Translations under genes and position numbers: made by a program
NCBI RefSeq assembly: GCF_014323405.1
Contig: NZ_JACRWE010000002.1
Coordinates: forward strand, 248,001-312,000
Length of the DNA: 64,000 nucleotides
Reading direction: 5' to 3'
Source: Romboutsia faecis
GTDB taxonomy: Bacteria > Bacillota > Clostridia > Peptostreptococcales > Peptostreptococcaceae
Notes under the pieces: model-generated
Seen by the model: only the letters and a program-made list of their open reading frames with translations
Told to the model about the DNA's origin: nothing
The model's database searches: none
In this document: positions 46,221 through 54,188 of the stretch, in pieces
Position numbering within the stretch: the first letter of the stretch is position 1
Layout of the letters: each line of letters starts with the position of its first letter

Positions 46221-46229
46221 TGCTATAAT
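46221..46229 (+). promoter_or_regulatory. Extended -10 promoter of the steA operon
   Basis: TGCTATAAT, an extended -10 (TGn plus TATAAT). The -35 region (46201-46206, TTTCTT) is poor, which is usual for this class. It lies 37 bp ahead of the steA start. Confidence 0.55.
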
Positions 46230-46266
46230 GTAATTTGATTTTAAAAACATATCGGAGGTTTAAAAT

Positions 46267-47388
46267 ATGAGAGTCGAAGCCCCTATTAAGGTAGATAGAA
46301 AGACTAAAAGGCTTGCGAAAAGACTTACGGGAGGAGAAATAGCAGTAATAAATCATATTGATTTAGATGAAGTTGCTGCAAATTCCTTAGTAGAAGGAAA
46401 GATAAAATTAGTAATTAATGCAGCGCCCTCTATAAGTGGTAGATATCCTAATAAAGGACCAGGAATACTTGCGGATAAAAATATTTTTATAATAGATAAT
46501 GTTGGAGAAGAACTATTTAATGAACTAAGGGAAGATCAGATTATCGAAGTTATAGATGGAAAAATATATAGTGATGGTAAACTTTTAGGAAGTGGAGAAG
46601 TTTTAGATAAAAATGCAGTTTCAAAAAAGATAAAAGAAGCATATGAAAATCTTGGAATAGAATTAGATAGATTTATTGATAACACTATAGATTATGCAAA
46701 AAAGGAAAAGGGACTTATTTTAGGAGAAGTTGAAATCCCAAAAGTTAAAACTGATTATAAAAATAAACATGTTCTTATTGTAGTTAGAGGACAAGACTAT
46801 AAACAAGATTTAAGTACGATAATATCTTATATAGAGGAAATGAAGCCTGTTCTTGTAGGTGTCGATGGTGGTGCAGATGCTTTGATTGAATTTGGTTATA
46901 CTCCAGACGTAATTGTTGGAGATATGGATAGTGTAAGTGATGAAGCATTAAGAAAGACAAAAGAGATTGTTGTTCATGCATATACAGATGGTAGAGCACC
47001 AGGTTTAAAAAGAGTACAAGATTTAGGTTTAGATGCAGTAGTATTTCCAGCACCTGGAACCAGTGAAGATATAGCTATGCTAACTGCATATGAATATGAA
47101 GCAGAGCTTATTGTTGCAGTTGGAACTCATTCTAATATGATTGACTTCTTAGAAAAAGGAAGACCAGGAATGGCAAGTACTTTTTTAGTAAGGCTAAAAA
47201 TAGGATCAAAACTTATAGATGCAAAAGGTGTAAATTTATTGTATAGAAGTAGATTAAAGCTTAAATATATATTTGCATTAATCTTAACGGCGTTATTCCC
47301 AATATTAATAGTTGCGTCTTTCTCACCAAGTGTAAAACAATTTATACACTTAATGCAGCTAAAGTTTAGGTTATTATTACAGATGTAA
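46267..47388 (+). CDS. steA: SteA-like septum-associated protein
   Basis: A 373-residue protein with a thiamine-pyrophosphokinase-like central fold (VDGGADALIEFGYTPDVIVGDMDSVSDEAL, a ThiN-type nucleotide site) and an N-terminal domain starting MRVEAPIKVDRKTKRLAKRL. A C-terminal hydrophobic helix (about 335-355) anchors it in the membrane. In Corynebacterium, SteA forms a membrane complex with SteB that affects septal peptidoglycan hydrolase action and cell separation. The next gene is SteB-like, the same pair. The start follows TCGGAGGTTTAAAAT. Thiamine phosphorylation is unlikely because canonical ThiN is present at 6577. Confidence 0.85.
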   Translation: MRVEAPIKVDRKTKRLAKRLTGGEIAVINHIDLDEVAANSLVEGKIKLVINAAPSISGRYPNKGPGILADKNIFIIDNVGEELFNELREDQIIEVIDGKIYSDGKLLGSGEVLDKNAVSKKIKEAYENLGIELDRFIDNTIDYAKKEKGLILGEVEIPKVKTDYKNKHVLIVVRGQDYKQDLSTIISYIEEMKPVLVGVDGGADALIEFGYTPDVIVGDMDSVSDEALRKTKEIVVHAYTDGRAPGLKRVQDLGLDAVVFPAPGTSEDIAMLTAYEYEAELIVAVGTHSNMIDFLEKGRPGMASTFLVRLKIGSKLIDAKGVNLLYRSRLKLKYIFALILTALFPILIVASFSPSVKQFIHLMQLKFRLLLQM

Positions 47389-47404
47389 AATTAGGAGGAT
47401 TAAG

Positions 47405-48274
47405 ATGCACATAAATATGAAGTATTATATAGTAACTATAGGTGCTATATTTATATCATTAGGAATAGGTATATTAGTAGGGTTTAATTTAAATTACGAT
47501 CAAGAGCTTAGTAAACAACAAGCACAAATAATAGGTGATTTAGATGTTAAATTTGAAGAATTAAGAAAGAAAAATAATGATCTAGAAACTAAATTAAAAG
47601 AAATAAATACAAGTTATGATAAAACTATTGATTACATTAATAATAACTCTGATAAACTAATATCTGAAGAATTGACTGATAAGAGTATAGGTATAATATC
47701 AATTAATGGAAATAGCAATTCAGAATATATAGAAAATGCTATAACTAAAGCTGATGGAAATGTAGTATTTAATATCAATTTAAAGACAGATACAATAAGC
47801 GAGGAGATTCTAAATGATGTATCAACTAATGTTGGTGTAGAAATCAAAAATGAGTCAGACTTGATTAATTATGTAGTAGAGTCTTTAAAAAATGATAATG
47901 CAAGAGAAAATTTAAAGTACCTTGAGCAAGTAGGGTTATTAGATCTAAATAAGTTAGAATCAAATCATACATCATATACTTCAGTTGTACTATCAGAAGA
48001 AACTAATACAAAAGATTTAGCAAAACATTTTGAGTCAATAGATAAATTACTAGTGGAAAAATTAAAATCAGAAGGTAAATACTTAGTTGGTGTTGAAAAT
48101 ACAAATAAAAAAATATCATATATAGAATTATATTCTGAGAATAAGATTGCTACAATAGATAATATAAATCAAGGTAGCGGTAACTTAGCATTAGTATTAG
48201 CACTAAAAGATGAAAATGTAGTTGGGAATTTTGGAATATCTGAAACTGCAGAAAGTTTAATACCATATAAGTAA
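47405..48274 (+). CDS. steB: SteB/MctB-like membrane protein
   Basis: A 289-residue protein with one N-terminal transmembrane helix (about 8-29, YIVTIGAIFISLGIGILVGFN), a coiled coil (about 35-85) and a globular part, matching the 'copper transporter/MctB' family, called SteB when paired with SteA. There is no cysteine or metal motif to support copper transport. It lies 16 bp behind steA and 14 bp before a glycosyltransferase gene. A role in coupling cell-wall processes at the septum is inferred from the Corynebacterium pair. Confidence 0.82.
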   Translation: MHINMKYYIVTIGAIFISLGIGILVGFNLNYDQELSKQQAQIIGDLDVKFEELRKKNNDLETKLKEINTSYDKTIDYINNNSDKLISEELTDKSIGIISINGNSNSEYIENAITKADGNVVFNINLKTDTISEEILNDVSTNVGVEIKNESDLINYVVESLKNDNARENLKYLEQVGLLDLNKLESNHTSYTSVVLSEETNTKDLAKHFESIDKLLVEKLKSEGKYLVGVENTNKKISYIELYSENKIATIDNINQGSGNLALVLALKDENVVGNFGISETAESLIPYK

Positions 48275-48288
48275 AAGGAGAAAAAATT

Positions 48289-48981
48289 ATGAATCCTTAT
48301 ATAAGCATGATAATACCTGCATACAATGAAGAAGTAAAAATAAAGGATACATTGGAAAGTATAAAAGGTATAAAAGAAATAAATGAAATAATAGTTGTAG
48401 ATGATGGATCAACTGATAAAACTACAAAAATTGCTTCAGAAGTAAATAGTGAAAAAATAGTTGTTTTAAAATTGGATAAAAATAGAGGTAAAGGATATGC
48501 TTTAAATTACGGATTAAAAATAGCAATGAAAAATGCAGATATTATAGGCTTTTTAGATGCAGACTTAGGAAGATCAGCAAATGACGTAAAAAAATTAATA
48601 AATCCTATATTAAATGATGAGGCTGATGTAGTAATTGCTAAATTCCCACCAGCAAAGAAAAAAGGTGGATTAGGTTTTGTAAAAGGCTTAGCAAAAGATT
48701 CCGTTTTTGAAATGACAGGAGTAGAGCTTGATGCTACTTTATCTGGGCAAAGATTATTCAAAAAAGAAGTTTTAGAAAAATTCAAAGAAATACCATTTGG
48801 ATATGGTGTCGAAGTCGGAATGACAATAGACATATTAAAGAATGGTTATAAGATAAAAGAAGTATTAGTTAATATGACTCATAATGAAACAGGAAGAGAT
48901 TTAAAAGGATTTATTCATAGAGGAAAACAATACTACCACATAAAGAGAGTTTTAAAGCAAAAAAAGAAAGAGTGGAGGTAG
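48289..48981 (+). CDS. Family 2 glycosyltransferase
   Basis: A 230-residue GT-A glycosyltransferase. It starts MNPYISMIIPAYNEEVKIKD and has EIIVVDDGSTDKT, LDKNRGKGYALNYGLK and IGFLDADLGRSA (DxD), all donor-binding features of GT2 enzymes such as polyprenyl-phosphate hexose transferases. It has no clear membrane segment. The C-terminal ERFKEIPFGYGVEVGMTIDIL-like segment is typical of dolichyl-phosphate glucosyltransferase relatives. Donor and acceptor are unknown. It is tightly grouped with steB before and the phosphoglycosyl transferase-like gene after (5 bp). Confidence 0.87.
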   Translation: MNPYISMIIPAYNEEVKIKDTLESIKGIKEINEIIVVDDGSTDKTTKIASEVNSEKIVVLKLDKNRGKGYALNYGLKIAMKNADIIGFLDADLGRSANDVKKLINPILNDEADVVIAKFPPAKKKGGLGFVKGLAKDSVFEMTGVELDATLSGQRLFKKEVLEKFKEIPFGYGVEVGMTIDILKNGYKIKEVLVNMTHNETGRDLKGFIHRGKQYYHIKRVLKQKKKEWR

Positions 48982-48986
48982 TTTAA

Positions 48987-49811
48987 TTGAATAGTTATAT
49001 ATTTTATGCTGTTATCTCTATAATAGGATTTATAGGAACATGTTACGCTATACCATTATTTAAAAACTTACTCATAAATAGTAACGTAGTTAGACCAAAT
49101 TATAAAAATGATATGATACCAGTTAGTATGGGAATTGTATTCCTGCCTATGATTATTATTAATGGTATTATATTAGCTTTCTTTACTGCACAATACAAAA
49201 ATTTACTATATGTATTTATGTTTATTTTTGGACTAATATCTATGTTTTTTGCAGGGATATTAGATGACATAATAGGAACAAGGGAAGTGAGTGGATTAAA
49301 AGGACATTTTAAAAGTTTCTTTAAAGGAGTTTTAACTACGGGTGGATTTAAGGCTATTTTTGGTGGATTTGTAGGTCTTTTAATATCTATAGCGATTTCA
49401 GAAAGTATTCCAGATATAATTATAAATACTCTAATAATAGCTTTATCAACGAACTTAATGAACTTACTAGACTTAAGACCAGGTAGAGCTATAAAGGTAT
49501 ATCTAGTAATTACCGTAACAATATTTATAACATTAACAGGATATATAAAAATATTACCATTACTGATACTTCCAAATGTTTTAGCTTACTTTAATTATGA
49601 TTTAAAAGCAAAGGCTATGATGGGTGACACTGGTTCAAATGTACTGGGGATATCTATAGGAATGCTTATGGTTTTTGGATACTCATTTAATGTTAGAGTA
49701 AGTTGGTTAGTATTTTTAGTACTTATACATATATTAACAGAGAAATATTCATTAACTAAAATAATTGAAAATAATAAAATATTAAACTTTATAGATAAGT
49801 TAGGAAGGTAA
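48987..49811 (+). CDS. Short divergent MraY/WecA-type phosphoglycosyl transferase
   Basis: A 274-residue polytopic protein with about eight membrane helices, shorter than MraY. It keeps the DD motif (FAGILDDIIGT) followed by LKGHFK, and the late MMGDTGSNVLG loop of the polyprenyl-phosphate N-acetylhexosamine-1-phosphate transferase family. The usual NxxNxxDGLDGL motif is instead NLMNLLDLRPGRAIK, with the second Asp lost. It may therefore use a different donor or have no activity. The start is TTG after TGGAGGTAGTTTAA. It lies 5 bp ahead of the DUF3866 gene. Confidence 0.8.
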   Translation: MNSYIFYAVISIIGFIGTCYAIPLFKNLLINSNVVRPNYKNDMIPVSMGIVFLPMIIINGIILAFFTAQYKNLLYVFMFIFGLISMFFAGILDDIIGTREVSGLKGHFKSFFKGVLTTGGFKAIFGGFVGLLISIAISESIPDIIINTLIIALSTNLMNLLDLRPGRAIKVYLVITVTIFITLTGYIKILPLLILPNVLAYFNYDLKAKAMMGDTGSNVLGISIGMLMVFGYSFNVRVSWLVFLVLIHILTEKYSLTKIIENNKILNFIDKLGR

Positions 49812-49816
49812 AACTT

Positions 49817-50908
49817 ATGATAAGTAAAAAAATAGGTATAGTAGAATCGATAGTTGATAAAAGCGAAAACTTAGACGATATTAGAGTTAATATTAATGGA
49901 AATATACAAAAAGCATATAACTATCCTAAAATGAGTGGGAATGTTAATGTGGGTGATGAAGTTATATTAAATACTACTGCTGTAGAACTAAGTTTAGGTA
50001 CTGGTGGTTATCATTTTGTTATATCTAATTTAAATAATATAGAATCGAACTTTACTCCAGGTGGTCATATTATGAAGTTAAGATATACACCTTTTCAAGT
50101 TAAGGTCGATTCAGTAGAGGAACAGGAAAGTAGTTATCATAGTGCAATTGAAAACTTTAAAAGTCTAGATAATATGCCTGTTGTAGTTGGGACTTTACAT
50201 AGTATGTTAACTCCATTTGTGGCATCTTATAAAAAAAATAATCCAAATAAAAAATTAGTTTATGTAATGACTGATGGGGCTGCACTTCCTATATTTTTAA
50301 GTAAGAATGTAGAAACTTTAAAGGCTAGAAAATTAATAGATTCTACTATAACTATAGGTAATGCCTTTGGTGGTGATTATGAATGTATAAATATTTATAC
50401 AGCATTAATAACTGCTAAAGAAGTAATTAACGCAGATGCAGTTTTTGTTAGTATGGGGCCAGGTATTGCTGGTACGGGAACTAAATATGGATTTACTGGA
50501 ATCGAACAAGGTCCAATTTTAGACGCAGTTAAGAAACTAGGAGGAATGCCAATTGCAGTTCCAAGAATAAGTTTTGCAGATATGAGAGAACGACATAATG
50601 GAATATCTCATCATAGCATGACAGTATTTAATGATATTGTAAATGTTAGTGTAAATATACCGATTACTGTATATAAAGATAAATTAATAGATACTATAAA
50701 GAAACAAATAAAAGATAGCAAATTAGATAAAAAACACAATGTAGTATATATCAATAACGGAAAAACTAAAGAGGATTTAGATTACTTTAATCTAAAGGTT
50801 AAAAGTATGGGAAGAAATTATGAACAAGATAAAGAATTCTTCCAAGCGGCAAGCACTGCAGCTTATTACTTAATGGAGGTTTGTAATGATAGAGGAAAAA
50901 ACTATTAG
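49817..50908 (+). CDS. DUF3866 family protein
   Basis: A 363-residue protein of uncharacterised family DUF3866. There is no signal peptide or membrane helix. The N-terminal 90 residues are beta-rich (KIGIVESIVDKSENLDDIRVNI); then VVVGTLHSMLTPFVASYKKNNP, VYVMTDGAALPIF, ITIGNAFGGDYECINIYTALI and VSMGPGIAGTGTKYGFTG suggest a Rossmann-like domain. Glycine-rich loops could bind a nucleotide, but no catalytic motif can be named. Closely linked to the glycosyltransferase genes; it overlaps the Nudix gene by 23 bp. Confidence 0.85.
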   Translation: MISKKIGIVESIVDKSENLDDIRVNINGNIQKAYNYPKMSGNVNVGDEVILNTTAVELSLGTGGYHFVISNLNNIESNFTPGGHIMKLRYTPFQVKVDSVEEQESSYHSAIENFKSLDNMPVVVGTLHSMLTPFVASYKKNNPNKKLVYVMTDGAALPIFLSKNVETLKARKLIDSTITIGNAFGGDYECINIYTALITAKEVINADAVFVSMGPGIAGTGTKYGFTGIEQGPILDAVKKLGGMPIAVPRISFADMRERHNGISHHSMTVFNDIVNVSVNIPITVYKDKLIDTIKKQIKDSKLDKKHNVVYINNGKTKEDLDYFNLKVKSMGRNYEQDKEFFQAASTAAYYLMEVCNDRGKNY

Positions 50909-51413
50909 TAGTGATAGGGTATATACTGGAAAGACAATTAGCTTAAAGGTGGAGACTGTTGAGGTACCAAATAGAGGTTACCAGAAAAGAGAAATTGTTG
51001 AGCATAATGGAGCTGTAGGTATAGTAGCAATAACTCCTGAAAATAAAGTGGTATTAGTCAGACAGTACAGAAAGGCTGTTGAAAAGGAATTATGGGAAAT
51101 TCCGGCTGGTAAAATAGAAATAGGAGAAAATCCAAAAGAATGTGCTATAAGAGAGTTAAAAGAAGAAACAGGTTATAGTGCGGAAAATATGAAATTAATT
51201 CATAAGTTTTATACATCTGCTGGATTTTCCAATCAAAAAATATATATTTTCCTGGCTGAAAATCTTATTCAAGGAGAACGAAACCTTGATGAAGATGAGT
51301 TTTTAGAAGTTCATGAAATTGATAAGGATGAAGTATACAATATGATAGCACGAAATGAAATTGAAGATGCAAAAACTTCGATTGGAATCTTGCTAATAAA
51401 AGAATTAATATAA
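50886..51413 (+). CDS. Nudix hydrolase, ADP-ribose pyrophosphatase type
   Basis: A 175-residue Nudix enzyme that probably splits ADP-ribose into AMP and ribose 5-phosphate. The Nudix box is complete: GKIEIGENPKECAIRELKEE followed by TGY fits Gx5Ex7REUxEExGU. NdoI/NudF-like residues RQYRKAVEKELWEIPAGK are present. The start lies inside DUF3866 behind TGGAGGTTTGTA, so the two are translationally coupled. It is the last gene before spoIIM. Ribose 5-phosphate would also be produced by the pentose genes downstream (deoB). Confidence 0.92.
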   Translation: MIEEKTISSDRVYTGKTISLKVETVEVPNRGYQKREIVEHNGAVGIVAITPENKVVLVRQYRKAVEKELWEIPAGKIEIGENPKECAIRELKEETGYSAENMKLIHKFYTSAGFSNQKIYIFLAENLIQGERNLDEDEFLEVHEIDKDEVYNMIARNEIEDAKTSIGILLIKELI

Positions 51414-51416
51414 AAG

Positions 51417-51445
51417 GCATAACCTCCTCTTTTCTTACATAATAA
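51417..51445 (+). promoter_or_regulatory. Candidate SigE-type promoter of spoIIM
   Basis: GCATAAC (51417-51423), 14 bases, CATAATAA (51438-51445). Against KMATATT-N14-CATACAMT it matches 5 of 7 and about 5 of 8. SpoIIM is SigE-dependent in B. subtilis. Transcription would start near 51452, inside the following hairpin. Confidence 0.45.
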
Positions 51446-51470
51446 TTTGTAAGGTATAAGGGGAGGTTAT
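51419..51470 (+). promoter_or_regulatory. Hairpin burying the spoIIM ribosome site
   Basis: 13 pairs (51419-51431 with 51458-51470, one G-U) plus 5 inner pairs (51434-51438 with 51449-51453). The right arm includes the Shine-Dalgarno GGGGAGGTT (51460-51468). No T-run follows, so it is not a terminator. It would block spoIIM translation from a read-through mRNA. Confidence 0.7.
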
Positions 51471-51474
51471 AAAT

Positions 51475-52089
51475 TTGAGAAGAACATATGGAAGAAAAGT
51501 TTATTATGAGGAACTTAATAAAAAAATAATTTTAATAGGAATACTATTTATAGTATTTGTTATAGTGGGAACTTGCATGAATAAATTTAGTCCAGGCTAT
51601 GAAGAATCTTTAAATGGTGTTGTTAGTTCGATTGAAAAATACTATAGCTCTAAAGATAGTATATCAGTTAAAAATGTTATTCTATCAAATTTAAAATTAG
51701 ACTTTAAATTTATGAGTTTAATAGGTATACTAAACTTGTTGGTAATAACATTTCCAGTTTCTATTTTAATTTTTATGCTAAAAGGTGTGTCAATAGGCTA
51801 TACTATAAATAGCTGCATATTGTTACTTAAATTAAAAAGTATTAAAATTGTGTTTGTGGTTTTGATTAAAACTTTAGCAATTATACCGGGTGCGATTATA
51901 CTTACACTAGTCTCAATGAACTATTTAAAAGAATTTTTTTATGAATTTAAAAATAGAAATAAAAAAAATATTATATTTTTATTTAAGCGATACTTATTAA
52001 ATTCAATAATAATAATAGCTGTTTCACTGTTATTACAAGTACTATTGAATTTTATATTTATTAATATTTTACAATTCCTAGTCAGATAA
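51475..52089 (+). CDS. spoIIM: Stage II sporulation protein M
   Basis: A mother-cell membrane protein of the DMP complex (SpoIID, M, P) that drives septal peptidoglycan remodelling and engulfment. The 204-residue protein has five hydrophobic helices (about 17-36, 82-104, 108-130, 133-153, 173-200), matching the family. The start is TTG at 51475 behind GGGGAGGTTATAAAT. It follows the Nudix gene and precedes the Xer-like gene, as in the B. subtilis spoIIM-fur-ripX group, without fur. The ribosome site is enclosed in a long hairpin. Confidence 0.93.
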   Translation: MRRTYGRKVYYEELNKKIILIGILFIVFVIVGTCMNKFSPGYEESLNGVVSSIEKYYSSKDSISVKNVILSNLKLDFKFMSLIGILNLLVITFPVSILIFMLKGVSIGYTINSCILLLKLKSIKIVFVVLIKTLAIIPGAIILTLVSMNYLKEFFYEFKNRNKKNIIFLFKRYLLNSIIIIAVSLLLQVLLNFIFINILQFLVR

Positions 52090-52100
52090 AGGAGTTTGGT

Positions 52101-52976
52101 ATGGACGTCATAAAGGAATATATAGGTTATATAAAAAATAAAAAAAAATTATCTGAAAATACAGTATCATCTTATTTCACAGACATAAAAAAATATACTG
52201 AGTACTTAGATAATAAAAATATAAAATTAGAAAAAGTAGGGGAAAATGATATTATAGGTTATTTAATGGAACTAGAAAGGTCGAATGTATCGGCTTCTAC
52301 AGTTTCTAGGATGATATCGTCTATTAAATCTTTTCATGATTACTTGTTTTTTTCAGGAAATTGTAAAAGTGACCCTGCAAGAAATATAAAAAAACCAAAA
52401 GTTAAGCAAAATAATATTGATATTTTAACTGAGTATGAAATTAACTCCTTATTAGATTTCCCTAAATTAGATACTCCTAGATTAATAAGGGATAAAGCAA
52501 TATTTGAAGTTTTATATGGTACAGGTATAAAAGTTTCAGAGTTAGTAGAAATGGATATAACTGATGTAGATTTGGATATTGAATATATTTATTGTAACTC
52601 TGGGAAGAATCAAAGGGTGATACCTATTTCTGATATAACTAAAATTTATTTAGAAAAATATATAAAAGAAGGACGAAATAGGATTGCAAATGAAAAGGAA
52701 GAGGCTTTATTTGTAAACTCTTTAGGTAGTAGATTTACAAGACAAGGTCTTTGGAAAATTATAAAAAAATACGCAGTAGAAGCAAATATAAATAAAAATA
52801 TAAACCCTAGTATGCTTAGACATTCATTTGCGATTCATTTACTAAATAATGGAGCAAATATAGCAGTAGTAAGCAAGATATTAGGAAATTCAAATTTATC
52901 AAGTTTACAAAGTTATGTAAATCAAATAAATAAAAATATTAGAAAAGAAGTGAAAGAAAAGCATCCTAGATCATAA
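52101..52976 (+). CDS. XerD-family tyrosine recombinase with altered active site
   Basis: A 291-residue phage-integrase-fold protein: SAM-like N-terminal domain (about 1-95) and catalytic domain (about 105-291). It takes the place of XerD (ripX) between spoIIM and deoB. Of the six catalytic residues, Lys169 (SGKNQR), Arg240 (NPSMLRHS) and Tyr272 (QSYVNQ) remain. The first Arg is Lys144 (GTGIKVSEL), the His of PHxLRH is Ser237, and the His of LGHS is Asn263 (ILGNSN). Recombination activity is thus doubtful. The start ATG follows AAAGGAGTTTGGT. It may be a diverged XerD or a DNA-binding partner. Confidence 0.88.
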   Translation: MDVIKEYIGYIKNKKKLSENTVSSYFTDIKKYTEYLDNKNIKLEKVGENDIIGYLMELERSNVSASTVSRMISSIKSFHDYLFFSGNCKSDPARNIKKPKVKQNNIDILTEYEINSLLDFPKLDTPRLIRDKAIFEVLYGTGIKVSELVEMDITDVDLDIEYIYCNSGKNQRVIPISDITKIYLEKYIKEGRNRIANEKEEALFVNSLGSRFTRQGLWKIIKKYAVEANINKNINPSMLRHSFAIHLLNNGANIAVVSKILGNSNLSSLQSYVNQINKNIRKEVKEKHPRS

Positions 52977-52998
52977 GTTACTAAAGGAGGACATTAAA

Positions 52999-54171
52999 AT
53001 GAGCAGAGTAATATGGATGGTAATAGACAGTGTTGGTATAGGTGAACTTCCTGATTCAGAGAAGTTTGGAGATAAGAATGTAAATACCTTAGGTAATATA
53101 GTTAAAGAATATAGTGATATAAAAATACCTAATATGAGAAAGCTAGGTATAGGTAATATAGATGAAGCAGATTTTATAGAAAGTGAAAAATCACCAATAG
53201 GTGTATTTGGAAAATGTGCAGAATTATCACAAGGAAAGGACACAACTACAGGACACTGGGAGATGACAGGTGTCTTAGTTGAGACTCCATTTAAAACTTT
53301 TGAAAATGGATTCCCAAAAGAAATAATAGATGAGTTTGAAAGTAAAACTGGAAGAAAAGTAGTTGGTAATAAACCTGCATCTGGTACTGCTATCTTAGAT
53401 GAATTTGGAGAACATCAAATAAAAACTGGAGATGTAATCGTTTATACTTCAGCAGATAGTGTATTCCAAATAGCAGCAAATGAAGAAATCATACCATTAG
53501 AAGAGCTATATAAAATGTGTGAAATAGCTAGAGATATTATGATGGGAGATAATGCAGTAGCTAGAGTAATCGCTAGACCATTTATAGGTAAAAAGGCTGG
53601 TGAATTTACAAGAACATCTAACAGAAGAGATTATTCTTTAAATCCTTTTGAGCCTACAGTACTTGACAATATAAAAGAATCAAACCTTGATGTCATAGGT
53701 GTAGGTAAAATTGAAGATATATTTAATGGACAAGGTATAACAGAGGCTATACATACAAAAGATAATATGCATGGTGTAGATGAAACAATAAATTATATTA
53801 AAAAAGATAATGATGGTTTAATTTTCACTAATTTAGTTGATTTTGACTCTAAGTTTGGTCATAGAAGAAATGTAGAAGGTTATAAAGAAGCACTAGAAGA
53901 GTTTGATGCTAGAATACCTGAAATAATGGATGCTATGAAAGATGATGATGTACTAATAATAAATGCAGACCATGGTAATGATCCAACTTACAAAGGTACA
54001 GATCATACAAGAGAGTATATACCGGTACTAGTATATGGTAAAAATATAAAAGAAAATGTCAACTTAGGTATAAGAGAGAGCTTTGCTGATATAGGAGCAA
54101 CAGTTGCAGATTTATTAAATGTAAAAATGCCTAAGCATGGAATTAGTTTTAAGAAAGACATAATGAAATAG
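52999..54171 (+). CDS. deoB: Phosphopentomutase
   Basis: Converts (deoxy)ribose 1-phosphate to the 5-phosphate, feeding nucleoside sugar into central metabolism. The 390-residue alkaline-phosphatase-fold enzyme has RVIWMVIDSVGIGELPDS, the metal-site GKDTTTGHWEM with the phosphorylated Thr, and DGLIFTNLVDFDSKFGHRR and INADHGNDPTYKGTDHTREYIP. The ribosome site is AAAGGAGGACATT. It forms an operon with punA and probably pdp. Confidence 0.96.
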   Translation: MSRVIWMVIDSVGIGELPDSEKFGDKNVNTLGNIVKEYSDIKIPNMRKLGIGNIDEADFIESEKSPIGVFGKCAELSQGKDTTTGHWEMTGVLVETPFKTFENGFPKEIIDEFESKTGRKVVGNKPASGTAILDEFGEHQIKTGDVIVYTSADSVFQIAANEEIIPLEELYKMCEIARDIMMGDNAVARVIARPFIGKKAGEFTRTSNRRDYSLNPFEPTVLDNIKESNLDVIGVGKIEDIFNGQGITEAIHTKDNMHGVDETINYIKKDNDGLIFTNLVDFDSKFGHRRNVEGYKEALEEFDARIPEIMDAMKDDDVLIINADHGNDPTYKGTDHTREYIPVLVYGKNIKENVNLGIRESFADIGATVADLLNVKMPKHGISFKKDIMK

Positions 54172-54188
54172 TTTTGGAGGAATGGCAA

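Noticed and set aside
47405..48274. Copper transporter
   Set aside because: Database names of this family say so, but there is no cysteine or metal motif, and the gene pairs with steA.
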